Of a DNA stretch of 41,718 bases, positions 1-8,492 are shown in pieces. Positions within the stretch are counted from its first letter, which is position 1; each line of letters begins with the position of its first letter. The position numbers and the translations under genes are program-made. This DNA is from Paenibacillus ginsengihumi DSM 21568 (GTDB lineage: Bacteria > Bacillota > Bacilli > Paenibacillales > NBRC-103111). The DNA lies in assembly GCF_000380965.1 (NCBI RefSeq), contig NZ_KB905590.1, positions 1-41,718 on the forward strand, written 5' to 3'. The notes beneath the pieces were generated by a model. That model did no database searches and was not told the DNA's origin. It saw nothing but the letters and a program-made list of their open reading frames with translations.

Positions 1-171
1 AACGTATCGCCGCCAAAGTCGCTGCCATAGAATGACGTTTACCACAAATTTACATGGAAACCGTTCAGCCCTGGCTTGTGGGGAGGGGGGGAGTTTACCC
101 TCATTTCTGAATCAACGCGCCATCCGACTGGGAATTTCCCTGTTTATTACAGCAGTTACCGACTCGTTCTG

Positions 172-525
172 CTACAAACTGACCGCCTTTATGGGCTTTC
201 GAAATTCAGGATTAAGAAACAGCATGCTGATGCAAGGCCCTACAATATACACAATGATGTAGCCGCCGATATCGATCCCCTGTTCAAAATAGCCGTACAG
301 ATTGAATTGCAAATTCAGGCAATAATCGCAGGTCGCATTTAAGAAAAAAGCGAACAGGGTCGTGCTATAATACTCGATCGCCGATAACCTCTTGGGCATC
401 GTCGCGATGAGCAGAAGAAGGATGAGCACCGTTACTCCTAAAGCTGCCATAGACGCAGTGAATACCTGCCTTTTAAAGATAATGCTTCCCATGATGATGC
501 AAGTTGTCTTATGATCCCCTTCCAT
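172..525 (-). CDS. small multi-pass membrane protein, unknown function
   Basis: Not confidently recognised. The product has three hydrophobic stretches: one near the N-terminus rich in Val/Leu/Ile, one around the Phe-Phe-Leu-Asn segment, and one near the C-terminus. Short polar loops separate them, as in small Bacillota integral membrane proteins such as the CBO0543-like group; that family link is a guess. The start is uncertain: no good ribosome binding site precedes the ATG at 525 or the one at 492, and the open frame runs back into the terminator at 574-622. The C-terminus stops soon after the last membrane segment and may be truncated. The 171 bases downstream show no convincing gene. Confidence 0.4.
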   Translation of the reverse strand: MEGDHKTTCIIMGSIIFKRQVFTASMAALGVTVLILLLLIATMPKRLSAIEYYSTTLFAFFLNATCDYCLNLQFNLYGYFEQGIDIGGYIIVYIVGPCISMLFLNPEFRKPIKAVSL

Positions 526-573
526 CGGATAATTATTCCATAAACATCCTGAATTTAGATCATTGACCTTAAG

Positions 574-622
574 CAAAAAAAGCAGCGGCCTGCTTCAGAA
601 TCGCCTGAAACGGGCCGCTGCT
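574..622 (-). terminator. rho-independent terminator
   Basis: An inverted repeat has outer arms AGCAGCGGCC (581-590) and GGCCGCTGCT (613-622), with an inner TTCAG/CTGAA pairing. On the minus strand it is followed by seven T residues (574-580). It ends transcription from the glycosidase region to its right. Confidence 0.85.
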
Positions 623-642
623 CGCATGAACTGCTTCTCGAT

Positions 643-738
643 TTATACATTGTAATCGCTAGGCTGCAACAAGGTCAGCTCAAAGGCATACACGGACGAC
701 GGTCTCAGCTCGCACTGCCAGAGGTCCCAGCCTGCCTA
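643..738 (-). pseudogene. 3' coding remnant behind the GH2 gene
   Basis: Directly after the TAA stop of the GH2 frame (739-741), the same frame continues with TAG and then about 30 open codons ending in TAA at 643-645. The residues (Trp-Asp-Leu-Trp-Gln-Cys-Glu-Leu, then a Tyr-Ala-Phe-Glu-Leu stretch) look like a beta-strand-rich C-terminal tail of a carbohydrate-active enzyme. No start codon or binding site is present. I infer the tail of a deleted neighbouring gene; its family cannot be named safely. Confidence 0.4.
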
Positions 739-2506
739 TTAGTATTGAGCCCGGCCGCTTACGATGGTCCTGATTTTCTCGAGCGACGTTTTGGGCGTGC
801 GGTCATAGGTCAGCAGCCCGTTAATCTCCTGCTCGACGTCGGTCAGCTGGGTGTAGCAGATGCCCTGCACATGCGGGGATTGCAGCAGCGGCTCCGTCAC
901 GTCGGCCAGCCTTCTCAGAAAATCCTCTTCGTTCTCGGCTCCGGAATATCCCCAGCCCTCCCATTCGCTCTGCTTGAAGGCGATCCCTCCGAACTCGGTC
1001 ACAAGGATCGGCTGGTTCTCGTAAGCCGTGCCTCCGACCAGCAGCTCGCGGCGATGGGGCTTGGCGCCGAGCGTTTTTTCCAGCGTACCATAACGCTCCG
1101 CGAGGTCTTCCCGCCGCCATTCGTAATCGTGAATCGTTAAGAGGTCCGTGCGCATCTGCTCCCAGACCGTCGTTGGAGACGACCAGCCGCGTATCGTCGA
1201 GCGACTTGGTCAAATGGTACATCGCCAAGGCGTGCTGCTGCTGCCGCTTGTCGACCAGAATGTTCGAGACGCCCCAGCTTTCGTTCAGAGGCACCCACAC
1301 GACCAGGGAAGGATGGTTGTAATCCCGCTCGATCGCCTCCTGCCATTCGGAGGTGATTCTGCGAACGTAATCCTCCGAGTAATTGTAGGCGTTCGCCATC
1401 TCGCCCCAGACGAGATAGCCCAGCCGATCCGCCCAGTACAGAAAGCGGGGATCTTCGATCTTCTGATGCTTGCGGGCCCCGTTGAAGCCCATCTCCTTCG
1501 CCAATTCGATATCCCGCTTCAGGGCTTCGTCGCTGGGAGCCGTTAAATTCCCATCGGGGAAGTAGCCTTGATCCAGCACAAGCCGCATGAAATACACGCG
1601 GTTATTGAGCATGATCTTGCCTGCCTCGACGGAAATTTTGCGCATGCCGAAATAGCTCTGCAGCGTATCCACCGGCTGTCCATCCACCAGCAAGGTGACG
1701 GTCACGTCGTACAGGTTCGGCTTGTGTGGCGACCACCAGCGGCCCATGCCGTGATCGTTAATATCGTGCAGCCGGACGGTTCTCGTCTCTTCGGCATGAT
1801 GCACGCTGAATGTCGTGCTCGTGAAATATTCGTCTTTGAAGCGAATATCGATGCGGGCCTCTACGCTGCCGCCGGCAGGAGCCTGGTTCAGAAACGTCCG
1901 GATTTGAATTTCGTTGTTGTCGATGTCGGGCTTGAATTTGAGCTTCTTGATGTGCAGCCGGTTCACCGGCTCCAGCCAGACCGTCTGCCAGATGCCGGTC
2001 GTTCGCGTATAAAAGATCGATGCCGAGTTTTCCTTCCAGTACTGCTTTCCGCGCGGAAGCGTAACGTCCCGGCTGAAATCCTCGGCGCGAACGACAACCG
2101 TGTTGTCTCCCTGCCTAAGGGCGGCGGTAATGTCCGCCTGAAACGGCGTATGCCCCCCTTCGTGATAGGCCACCTGCTGCCCGTTCACCCATACGGTGGC
2201 TGCATAGTCCACCGCGCCGAAGTGAAGAAGAATCGTCTGACCGGCCCAACCCGCTGGAAGCGCGAAGCTCCGCTTATACCATACCAGATCGTGAAAAGCG
2301 GGGTCGCCAATGCCGCTCAACCGGCTTTGGTAAGCGAAGGGAACCTGAATACGCCGGGTGAATTCCTTCGCCCCTGAAGCCCATCGCTGTTCGTCTCCTA
2401 TTCGTTCGTCGTCGAATTCAAACTCCCACGTTCCGTTGAGATTGAGCCACTGCTCCCGGACGAGCTGCGGGCGCGGATACTCCGGTCTTGGCATCGCTTG
2501 AGTCAT
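739..2506 (-). pseudogene. GH2-family glycosidase, single-base frameshift
   Basis: This would encode a glycoside hydrolase family 2 enzyme (beta-galactosidase/beta-glucuronidase type) of about 589 residues, a normal size. The N-terminal sugar-binding jelly roll begins with LNLNGTWEFEFDD. An immunoglobulin-like domain and the TIM barrel follow, with the acid/base Glu in VPLNESWG. The nucleophile Glu (ILVTEFGG) lies in a different frame (739-1155). One extra G on the plus strand at about 1165 causes the shift: without it the junction reads Asn-Asp-Gly-Trp-Glu-Gln-Met-Arg and the frames join perfectly. As given, the protein loses its nucleophile. A GGAGGGG binding site precedes the ATG at 2506, and the gene is divergent from the ArsR-type regulator. 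Either a recent inactivation or a base-call error. Confidence 0.85.
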
Positions 2507-2564
2507 CTTGAATTCCCCTCCATTTTATTAATTTATAAATTAATATAATTACTAATACGTTAAT

Positions 2565-2593
2565 ATAATAGGCGCATGTTCCGTTTTTGTCAA
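2565..2593 (-). promoter_or_regulatory. sigma-A promoter of the GH2 gene
   Basis: On the minus strand there is a consensus -35 TTGACA (2588-2593), a 17-base spacer and a -10 TATTAT (2565-2570). It stands back to back with the regulator promoter at 2606-2634. Confidence 0.75.
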
Positions 2594-2599
2594 TCGTTC

Positions 2600-2626
2600 A
2601 CCAAGTTGATTGTTTAACAATTTGGT
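2600..2626. promoter_or_regulatory. candidate operator between divergent promoters
   Basis: The inverted repeat ACCAAGTTG (2600-2608) and CAATTTGGT (2618-2626) matches at 8 of 9 positions with a 9-base centre. It overlaps the -35 and spacer of the regulator promoter and lies just upstream of the GH2 promoter, a suitable place for the ArsR-type regulator to control both genes. Binding is inferred. Confidence 0.5.
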
Positions 2627-2634
2627 TATATAAT
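2606..2634 (+). promoter_or_regulatory. sigma-A promoter of the ArsR-type regulator
   Basis: -35 TTGATT (2606-2611), 17-base spacer, -10 TATAAT (2629-2634). The long untranslated leader to the ATG at 2755 contains the stem-loop at 2703-2735. Confidence 0.75.
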
Positions 2635-2702
2635 CTAAGCAGTTAGATACCTGTGACGAACGGTACTTTCGCATCCGTCATCGGTTGTCACCTTCGGGGA
2701 AT

Positions 2703-2735
2703 GAAAATTTGTCGGCAGATCGCCGTCAAATTTTC
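2703..2735 (+). promoter_or_regulatory. near-perfect stem-loop before the regulator's ribosome binding site
   Basis: The arms GAAAATTTG (2703-2711) and CAAATTTTC (2727-2735) pair perfectly. A T/T mismatch follows, then an inner CGGC/GCCG stem and a five-base loop. It ends five bases before the AGGAG at 2741-2745. There is no U-tract, so it is not a terminator. It could be a translational control element or a second palindromic operator. Confidence 0.55.
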
Positions 2736-2754
2736 AAGATAGGAGTGTGTCGAG

Positions 2755-3660
2755 ATGAAGCTTGACGTGACTACGAGAAATATGAACGTGCTGGAGTGCT
2801 TTTCTTCGGAGACGAGGGTGCGGATGATCGAGCTGCTGAATGCGAATCCGTATAACATCGGAGAGCTTGCAGAGGCTTTGGGCGTATCGTCCGCCATTAT
2901 TACAAAGCATATTCAGAAAATGGAGGAAGCCGGCATTATCGCTACCGAGACGATGGTGGGCAAACGCGGCACGCAGAAGCGCTGCTCCTTGAAGGTCGAT
3001 CGCATCGAGCTTGTACTGCTCACGAATGAAGAAGAAAAGCCGCGCGGCCAGGCCGGGTTTACCGTCGATTTGCCGATCGGACAGTACGTCCGGTACGAGG
3101 TGCGGCCCACCTGCGGCCTCGCCTCCGCCGACAAGCGCATCGGTATGATGGATGACCCCCGTTATTTCGACGATCCTGAACGGACGACGGCGGAGCATCT
3201 GTGGTTCGCAAGCGGATACGTGGAATATCGGATTCCTAATTATTTGGTCGGACAAGAGTCGGCGTCCCGCCTGACCATTTCTCTGGAAATTTGCTCCGAG
3301 GCTCCCCAATACAACGAGCATTGGCCGTCCGATATTACGTTCTCCATCAACGGCACGGAGGTCGCTACCTGGACGTGCCCAGGGGATTTCGGCCACAAGC
3401 GCGGGCAGTATACTCCCGAGTGGTGGACCGATACGCAGTACGGCCTGCTCAAGGTGCTCTCCATCACGGACGAAGGCACCTTCATCGATGGCGTGCGCTG
3501 CTCGGACGTTACGATTCACCAGCTGAATGTCAAGGCGGGGCAGGAGCTGCTCTTGCGCATCGCCTGCCCCGAAACTGCCGCCAATTGCGGAGGCGTCAGC
3601 CTGTTCGGCAAAGGCTTCGGCAATTACCCGCAGGACATCCGGGTCGTGGTTTCCTTGTAA
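2755..3660 (+). CDS. ArsR-type HTH regulator with C-terminal sensor domain
   Basis: The 301-residue protein has an N-terminal winged helix-turn-helix of the ArsR type at about residues 10-75 (ECFSSETRVRMIELL, then IGELAEALGVSSAIITKHIQ as the recognition helices). A beta-rich C-terminal domain of about 200 residues follows, with many Trp/Tyr and a WTDTQYGLL stretch that resembles a carbohydrate-binding fold. ArsR proteins with such an extension sit beside glycosidase genes in Paenibacillus-type genomes, and here the gene is divergent from a GH2 enzyme. It probably controls that gene and itself in response to a sugar; the ligand is not determinable. The start is supported by AGGAG at 2741-2745. 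Confidence 0.8.
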   Translation: MKLDVTTRNMNVLECFSSETRVRMIELLNANPYNIGELAEALGVSSAIITKHIQKMEEAGIIATETMVGKRGTQKRCSLKVDRIELVLLTNEEEKPRGQAGFTVDLPIGQYVRYEVRPTCGLASADKRIGMMDDPRYFDDPERTTAEHLWFASGYVEYRIPNYLVGQESASRLTISLEICSEAPQYNEHWPSDITFSINGTEVATWTCPGDFGHKRGQYTPEWWTDTQYGLLKVLSITDEGTFIDGVRCSDVTIHQLNVKAGQELLLRIACPETAANCGGVSLFGKGFGNYPQDIRVVVSL

Positions 3661-3665
3661 TCCTG

Positions 3666-3853
3666 AATAAGCACGAAATTCGATCTTATCCCTGGAAAAA
3701 ATCTGCAAAATGCCAAAATAAGACTGATTTTCGTGCTTATCTCGATCAAATCGACCCGTTTCCGGGTGCAGCAGATCAAATAAGATCGTTTTTCTCTCTT
3801 ATTTTCGATAATCGGGCCATATCGGGAGAAATAAGATCTTTTTTCGTTCTTAT
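3666..3853. repeat. four-copy palindromic intergenic repeat element
   Basis: Four 24-base imperfect palindromes of the form AATAAG...CTTAT lie at 3666-3689, 3717-3740, 3779-3802 and 3830-3853. The first is in inverted orientation to the others. Start-to-start distances are 51, 62 and 51. A small hairpin (ACCCG-tttc-CGGGT, 3754-3767) sits at the exact centre, so the 188-bp element is symmetric. The rest of the gap to 4027 shows only a short GCCTCCGGAGGC palindrome near 4000 and no gene. Confidence 0.8.
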
Positions 3854-4027
3854 CGCTTGGAGGTTAGGCTGGGCAGGATACGGATCGCCCTCCCCGTGTC
3901 CAAAACCGCCGCAGCTTCCGTGAAAGCCCATATGCGCAATCCTCCGTTATGATAATGCCAACTTCTGTAATGTATGGGCATCTATCACAAACCGTACGCC
4001 TCCGGAGGCAAAATAGGCTTGTCCGAT

Positions 4028-4891
4028 TCAGGACCGGGACTCATTTTGCCGAAAGGCAAGCGGAGAGCACGAACAATAGCTCTTGAACGCCCGGGTGAAA
4101 GAGTACAGGTTCGGATAGCCGAGCGACAGGGCGATTTCGGTGACCGTCGCATCGGTGTCCTTCAACAGCCGCTTCGCTTTGTCCATTCGCAGCTGCTGCA
4201 AATATTTCGAAGGAGATATGCCCATTTCTTCGGTGAATGCCTGGGAAAAATAAGACCGGTGCACCCCCGCGAAATCGGCCACCTGCTGCACGGATATGCC
4301 TTCCGCGGCGTGAAGCTCCATGAAATCGACGCATTCGCGAATCCATCCGGCTTTCTTATTTTCTTCGCTGTCGGCGTTTCCCCTGCACAGATGAGAGAAC
4401 AGCTCGAACAGCAGACTGTGCAGCTTCAGCGACAGCGCCGGACTCCATGTGCCGGCTTTTCCAAGGGCGCCGATCATGCGCTCCGCCGACTCCCGGACAT
4501 GCGGCGTGCAGGCTTGTTCCCGATACGGGGTTTCCGGCCGGAGTCCCGCCAGCTCCAGCAGCGGCAGAGCCCGCGGACCGTCCACAGCCAGCCATCTCAA
4601 TTGCAGCGGCGCATCGGCCGGCAGCAGGCAATAGCTGTAGGTTACGCCGGGGAACAGGCAGAACAGATCGTCCTTTTGCAGCTCCACCTGCTGCCCCTCC
4701 CATTCCAGGCGGACCCGTCCTGCCATGACAAAATGCAGACTGCAGCATTCGATTCTTTTCGGGCCGGCCTTGTAATGAGGCTTCGCCCGGCTTCGTCCCG
4801 CCCGAACGGGCCAAACCAGTCCTTCCTTGTCCAAGCCTTTGGGCGTGTAGTAAACAAATTCCGCATACTCGTATTCGTATTCCTGCATCAT
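4028..4891 (-). CDS. AraC-family transcriptional regulator
   Basis: The N-terminal half is a cupin-like sensor with alternating strands (the FVMAGRVRLEWEGQQVELQK region). The last 100 residues carry the two helix-turn-helix motifs of the AraC/XylS family: ISVQQVADFAGVHRSYFSQ, then VTEIALSLGYPNLYSFTRAF, with the Pro of the SPLAF end motif. I prefer the ATG at 4891 because GGGAGCG stands at the right distance upstream; an in-frame ATG at 4915 lacks a binding site. The gene is divergent from the sulfatase gene and probably activates it in the presence of a sugar or sulfated-sugar inducer (inference). Confidence 0.85.
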   Translation of the reverse strand: MMQEYEYEYAEFVYYTPKGLDKEGLVWPVRAGRSRAKPHYKAGPKRIECCSLHFVMAGRVRLEWEGQQVELQKDDLFCLFPGVTYSYCLLPADAPLQLRWLAVDGPRALPLLELAGLRPETPYREQACTPHVRESAERMIGALGKAGTWSPALSLKLHSLLFELFSHLCRGNADSEENKKAGWIRECVDFMELHAAEGISVQQVADFAGVHRSYFSQAFTEEMGISPSKYLQQLRMDKAKRLLKDTDATVTEIALSLGYPNLYSFTRAFKSYCSCSPLAFRQNESRS

Positions 4892-5024
4892 CGCCGATCG
4901 CTCCCATCCGTGCATACCGCTTCAGCCATCATCCGATCATAACAAAATGATAAACCGAATATAACAAGATGGCATTTATTTAGTCAACCAAATCCCCTAT
5001 GATCAGGATAGGAGGCGATGTTGC

Positions 5025-6563
5025 TTGAAGAAAAAACCTAACATTTTGCTGATCACCAGCGACCAGCAGCATTGGAATACGATCGGAGCGTTTCAGCCTG
5101 AAATTTCCACGCCGAATTTGGACCGCCTCGTTCGGGAAGGAACGACGTTTCAGCGGGCGTATTGCCCGAATCCGACCTGCACCCCCAGCAGAGCTTCCAT
5201 CATTACGGGAACATACCCGAGCCAGCACGGCGCTTGGACGCTGGGCACGAAGCTGCTGGAGGACCGGCCTACGGTCGGGGATTATTTGGCAGGTGCAGGC
5301 TACCGGACCGCGCTTGTCGGCAAGGCGCATTTCCAGCCCTTGAAGTCCACCGAAGCATATCCTTCGCTCGAAGCTTATCCGACGCTGCAGGATCTCGACT
5401 TCTGGAGGGGGTTTCACGGTCCCTTTTACGGCTTCGGCCATGTCGAGCTGGCCCGCAACCATACGAACGAAGCGCACGTGGGACAGCATTACGCCTTGTG
5501 GATGGAGGAGAAAGGCTGCGCCAATTGGCGGGATTACTTCCTGCCTCCGACCGGCACGATGGACAAATCCGTCACTTACCGCTGGCCCATTCCCGAGGAA
5601 TACCACTACAACACCTGGATTGCCGAACGGACCAATGCTTTGCTTGAGCAGTATCAGCGCTCGGACGAGAGCTTTTTGCTGTGGGCCAGCTTTTTCGATC
5701 CGCATCCCGAATATTTGGCGCCCGAGCCGTGGGATGCGATGTACGATCCGGATCGGCTCACGATTCCGAGCGTCGTTCCCGGAGAGCATGACCGGAACCC
5801 GCCGCATTTCGGGCTGACGCAGGAGGAGCGTCCCGACTTCTCCCATCTGATGGAAACCGGCCGCGAAATTCACGGCTACCGTTCCCATCATTATTATGAG
5901 TACGGCACCAAATTCCGCTTGACGGACGACGATAAAAAGAAGCTCGTCGCCGTCTACTACGGCATGATCAGCCTGATGGACAAATATATCGGCCGCATCC
6001 TCGACAAGCTGGACGAGCTGGGACTGGCCGAAGACACCATCGTCGTCTTCACGACGGACCACGGTCACTTCTTCGGACAGCACGGCCTGCAGGCGAAAGG
6101 CGGCTTCCATTACGAGGATTTGATCAAAATTCCGATGATCGTCAGGTACCCGAGCCGCGTGCCGGCCGGTTTGACGTCGGACGCGATCCAGTCCTTGGTC
6201 GACCTTGCCCCGACGTTCCTGTCCCTCTGCGGCATTCCCGTGCCGCCAGCCATGACAGGCGTCGATCAAAGCGGCGTATGGCTCGGCGTCAAGAGCAAGG
6301 CAAGAGACCATGCCATCGTCGAGTTCCGCCACGAGCCGACGACGATTCATCAGAAGACGTATGTGGACGAACGGTACAAAATCACGGTTTACTACAACCA
6401 AACGTATGGGGAGATATTCGACCTGCAGGAGGACCCGCACGAGCTTCATAATCTGTGGGACGAACCGGCTTACGCCTCGCTAAAGACGGAGCTGCTGCTA
6501 AAATACGCCTGGGCGGAGCTGGGCAAGGAGCCGATGCCGATGCCGAGAATTCATCATGCATAG
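5025..6563 (+). CDS. type I sulfatase (arylsulfatase/choline-sulfatase-like)
   Basis: A 512-residue alkaline-phosphatase-superfamily sulfatase, probably cytoplasmic because no signal peptide is visible. It begins with NILLITSDQQ, whose Asp is a metal ligand. The signature C-T-P-S-R at residues 52-56, followed by ASIITGTYPSQHG, marks Cys52 for conversion to formylglycine. Further metal and sulfate-site residues lie in VVFTTDHGHFFGQHG. Translation starts at TTG 5025, nine bases after AGGAGG. It should hydrolyse a sulfate ester, probably of a sugar given the nearby glycosidases and AraC regulator; the exact substrate cannot be read. An anaerobic or FGE-type maturase must be encoded elsewhere. 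Confidence 0.88.
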   Translation: MKKKPNILLITSDQQHWNTIGAFQPEISTPNLDRLVREGTTFQRAYCPNPTCTPSRASIITGTYPSQHGAWTLGTKLLEDRPTVGDYLAGAGYRTALVGKAHFQPLKSTEAYPSLEAYPTLQDLDFWRGFHGPFYGFGHVELARNHTNEAHVGQHYALWMEEKGCANWRDYFLPPTGTMDKSVTYRWPIPEEYHYNTWIAERTNALLEQYQRSDESFLLWASFFDPHPEYLAPEPWDAMYDPDRLTIPSVVPGEHDRNPPHFGLTQEERPDFSHLMETGREIHGYRSHHYYEYGTKFRLTDDDKKKLVAVYYGMISLMDKYIGRILDKLDELGLAEDTIVVFTTDHGHFFGQHGLQAKGGFHYEDLIKIPMIVRYPSRVPAGLTSDAIQSLVDLAPTFLSLCGIPVPPAMTGVDQSGVWLGVKSKARDHAIVEFRHEPTTIHQKTYVDERYKITVYYNQTYGEIFDLQEDPHELHNLWDEPAYASLKTELLLKYAWAELGKEPMPMPRIHHA

Positions 6564-6689
6564 CGATTCTCCTGGCGAACGTTGGTAAGGCAGATTTCCT
6601 CCCGGAAAATGGGAACGGGAAGCTCCCCTCTCGGTAGCAGATTCTAATATCCCGCGCCGATCTACCTTAAGGGGAGCCTGTCCCGAATT

Positions 6690-7045
6690 TTAGTCGGCCA
6701 CTGCTTCGATGATCGAAATATGGCTGCCGGTATCGATGACGCGGGTCAGCCGTAAGCCAGCTCCGGCAAACAATTGACCAAGCTCTTCTGCCGTACGTTC
6801 ACGACCTCCTTTGTAAGTCTATCGAATAAGATACCGTGCAGCGTAGGGTTTCTCCGTAATATCTCAGCAATAGTCCGCCCAAACCACCGGCGATATCGAC
6901 GACTGTTGCACCTTCCGGAAAGTCTTAGCTTCAGACAAGAAATTCGCTCTCAATATCAGACTGAGATGACATCCCGACGCGGAAATCGTCAGTAGACGTC
7001 CCTTTTTCGGCCCAGTAGTCGAAGAAGGGCATTCCAAAAAATACC
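6690..7045 (-). pseudogene. SAM-dependent O-methyltransferase remnant
   Basis: Pieces of a class I O-methyltransferase (hydroxyneurosporene/plant-type O-MT family) can be read on the minus strand. They are an N-terminal PFFDYWAEKG...VGMSSQSDIESEF segment, the SAM motif VVDIAGGLGG, then after a one-base shift AEILRRNPTLHGILFD, and after an internal deletion GGRERTAEELGQLF joined to the typical end LRLTRVIDTGSHISIIEAV before TAA (6690-6692). Two in-frame stops precede the SAM motif, at least one frameshift lies near 6863, and roughly a quarter of the gene is missing near 6820. It is clearly dead. The 6564-6689 gap shows no gene. Confidence 0.75.
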
Positions 7046-7145
7046 CAAAATTGCCGCGCTTAGCATCTTCACCTTGCAAAAGGTAGATGCACATCCGAGA
7101 ATCGAGTGTGCGCTATGCTCTCGATTTTGATACAGTTCGGAAGTT

Positions 7146-7199
7146 ATTAATAGCATTAATAGGATTAATAGAAATACCCAATTTTGGGTACTTCTATTA
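7146..7199. promoter_or_regulatory. triple ATTAATAG repeat next to a 34-bp palindrome
   Basis: ATTAATAG occurs three times at a 9-base period (7146-7153, 7155-7162, 7164-7171) and runs into a palindrome at 7166-7199. The palindrome has 16-base arms centred on TACCCAA-TT-TTGGGTA, with 15 of 16 positions matching. A TATAAT at 7214-7219 follows, but no good -35 is spaced to it. It lies upstream of the decayed oxidoreductase gene and is probably its former operator. The 7046-7145 stretch shows nothing else. Confidence 0.6.
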
Positions 7200-7275
7200 C
7201 CTTATATTGTATTTATAATAATAATCAAGCTAACTAAAACTGAAGGGCGGTGATTAAAATTGGAGAACATTGGCA

Positions 7276-7754
7276 GGTGAACTGCCCCCGAGGAGAGTTT
7301 TTGGAGAGTATCTCACGGAAACGCTTTATACTCTTTTGGGAACGATGATGAAGGTTACGGATATAAATAAGCGGGACGACGATCGGTATGAGATCCTTAC
7401 GGAAGACGGCTAATGCTTAAGATATGATTTTGTGCTGCTTACCATAGGCGTCATGAAACCGGATGATCATTATGGACTGATGGGGGAACCGGAATATATC
7501 CATCATCCATATCCCGCGAAAGATACATTAAGAGAAATAGGAAAAAAGATACTGTTGGAATTATCGGTTCGGGCTTAACGGCAATTGATATGGCTCTATC
7601 CCTTCGATTTCAAGGTTACGAAGGAAAAATATACATGTTTTCAAGAGGCGGAAAGCTGCCTGCTTGGCTTTATTCGCACGATCGACTTCATGAAAACAAT
7701 TCTGGAGTTGAACAATATGGGCTAGAGAATAGCCCATGGCGCGTCCGCTTATGA
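7276..7754 (+). pseudogene. FAD/NAD(P)-binding oxidoreductase remnant
   Basis: The plus strand encodes the middle of an FAD/NAD(P)-binding oxidoreductase resembling the COG4529 group. It reads PPRRVFGEYLTETL, then DFVLLTIGVMKPDD, then the second Rossmann motif TVGIIGSGLTAIDMALSL and MFSRGGKLPAW. A TAA stop interrupts the frame near 7411, and a one-base shift in the A-run near 7545 separates the two halves. The N-terminal FAD-binding Rossmann domain and the C-terminus are missing. Not functional. Confidence 0.7.
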
Positions 7755-7781
7755 ATGATGAACAAGGAAGGAGAGAGGCCA

Positions 7782-8492
7782 ATGTCGATCATTATCATTA
7801 CAGCAATGCAGGAAGAATACGACGCCATTCAGTCTGTCCTCGAATGGGATGAGGAATCAGGGGATCATAGCTTCAATGGTCAAAGGGTCATTATCTGCAA
7901 GTCGGGTATCGGCAAAGTAAACGCAGCACAACATCTCGCTGATGCAGTCATTAAGGAGAAGATGATATCTACCGTAGATCTTGTCATCAACACAGGCGTT
8001 GCCGGCAATCTGAGCCGGGACCAAAACATCGGAGACATCGTTCTTGGAACTGAATGTTTTCATCACGATGTGGACGCAACCGGCTTCGGATATGAGAAGT
8101 TCCAAGTTCCGGGAATGCCGGCAAGTTACAAAGCTGATCCTGGACTTGTTCGTAGAACGCTTGAACTCTCCGAAGGTATGAACGTCAGAGTCTATGCAGG
8201 TCCTATCGCTACCGGAGATCAGTTCATCCATTCCCATATCGGGAAAGAGAGGATCAACTTGAATAAGCCAGACGCACGATGTGTGGAAATGGAATCCGCG
8301 GCTTTCGCCCAAGTCTGCTACAACTTCAAGATCAAGTTCCTGGCCATTAGGTCGATCTCTGATGATGCAGACGGTAAGGCGCCGACCAACTTTAACGAAT
8401 TTCTGAAAGAGGCCAGTCTCAACGCCGCAGAATTGGTAAAGAGACTTGTTATTGATATAATCTCACCACAATTGAAGAAGGAAGGTGCTTGA
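7782..8492 (+). CDS. mtnN: 5'-methylthioadenosine/S-adenosylhomocysteine nucleosidase
   Basis: The 236-residue cytoplasmic MTA/SAH nucleosidase (Pfs) hydrolyses S-adenosylhomocysteine to adenine and S-ribosylhomocysteine, and methylthioadenosine to adenine and methylthioribose. It begins MSIIIITAMQEEYDA, with the catalytic Glu12 conserved. It also shows SGIGKVNAA (phosphorylase-fold loop), NTGVAGNL, the ribose-binding VEMESAA and the catalytic Asp in SISDDAD. I chose the ATG at 7782 because GGAGAG precedes it; an upstream in-frame ATG at 7755 lacks one. The stop abuts the luxS start directly (TGA-ATG), so the two are translationally coupled and catalyse consecutive steps. Confidence 0.92.
   Translation: MSIIIITAMQEEYDAIQSVLEWDEESGDHSFNGQRVIICKSGIGKVNAAQHLADAVIKEKMISTVDLVINTGVAGNLSRDQNIGDIVLGTECFHHDVDATGFGYEKFQVPGMPASYKADPGLVRRTLELSEGMNVRVYAGPIATGDQFIHSHIGKERINLNKPDARCVEMESAAFAQVCYNFKIKFLAIRSISDDADGKAPTNFNEFLKEASLNAAELVKRLVIDIISPQLKKEGA

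Noticed and set aside
1568..2377. Plus-strand frame of 269 codons inside the GH2 gene
   Set aside because: Shadow frame with no recognisable motif, opposite conserved GH2 coding sequence.
739..2506. Programmed ribosomal frameshift in the GH2 gene
   Set aside because: No slippery heptamer or downstream pseudoknot is evident at 1165 and the family is not known to use frameshifting; a mutation or error is simpler.
3666..3853. CRISPR array
   Set aside because: Only four palindromic copies with unequal gaps (27 and 38 bases), one copy inverted, and no cas gene in the window.
4980..6449. Long minus-strand frame of 489 codons opposite the sulfatase
   Set aside because: It is the antisense shadow of a gene with a complete sulfatase signature; no family motif and no ribosome binding site.
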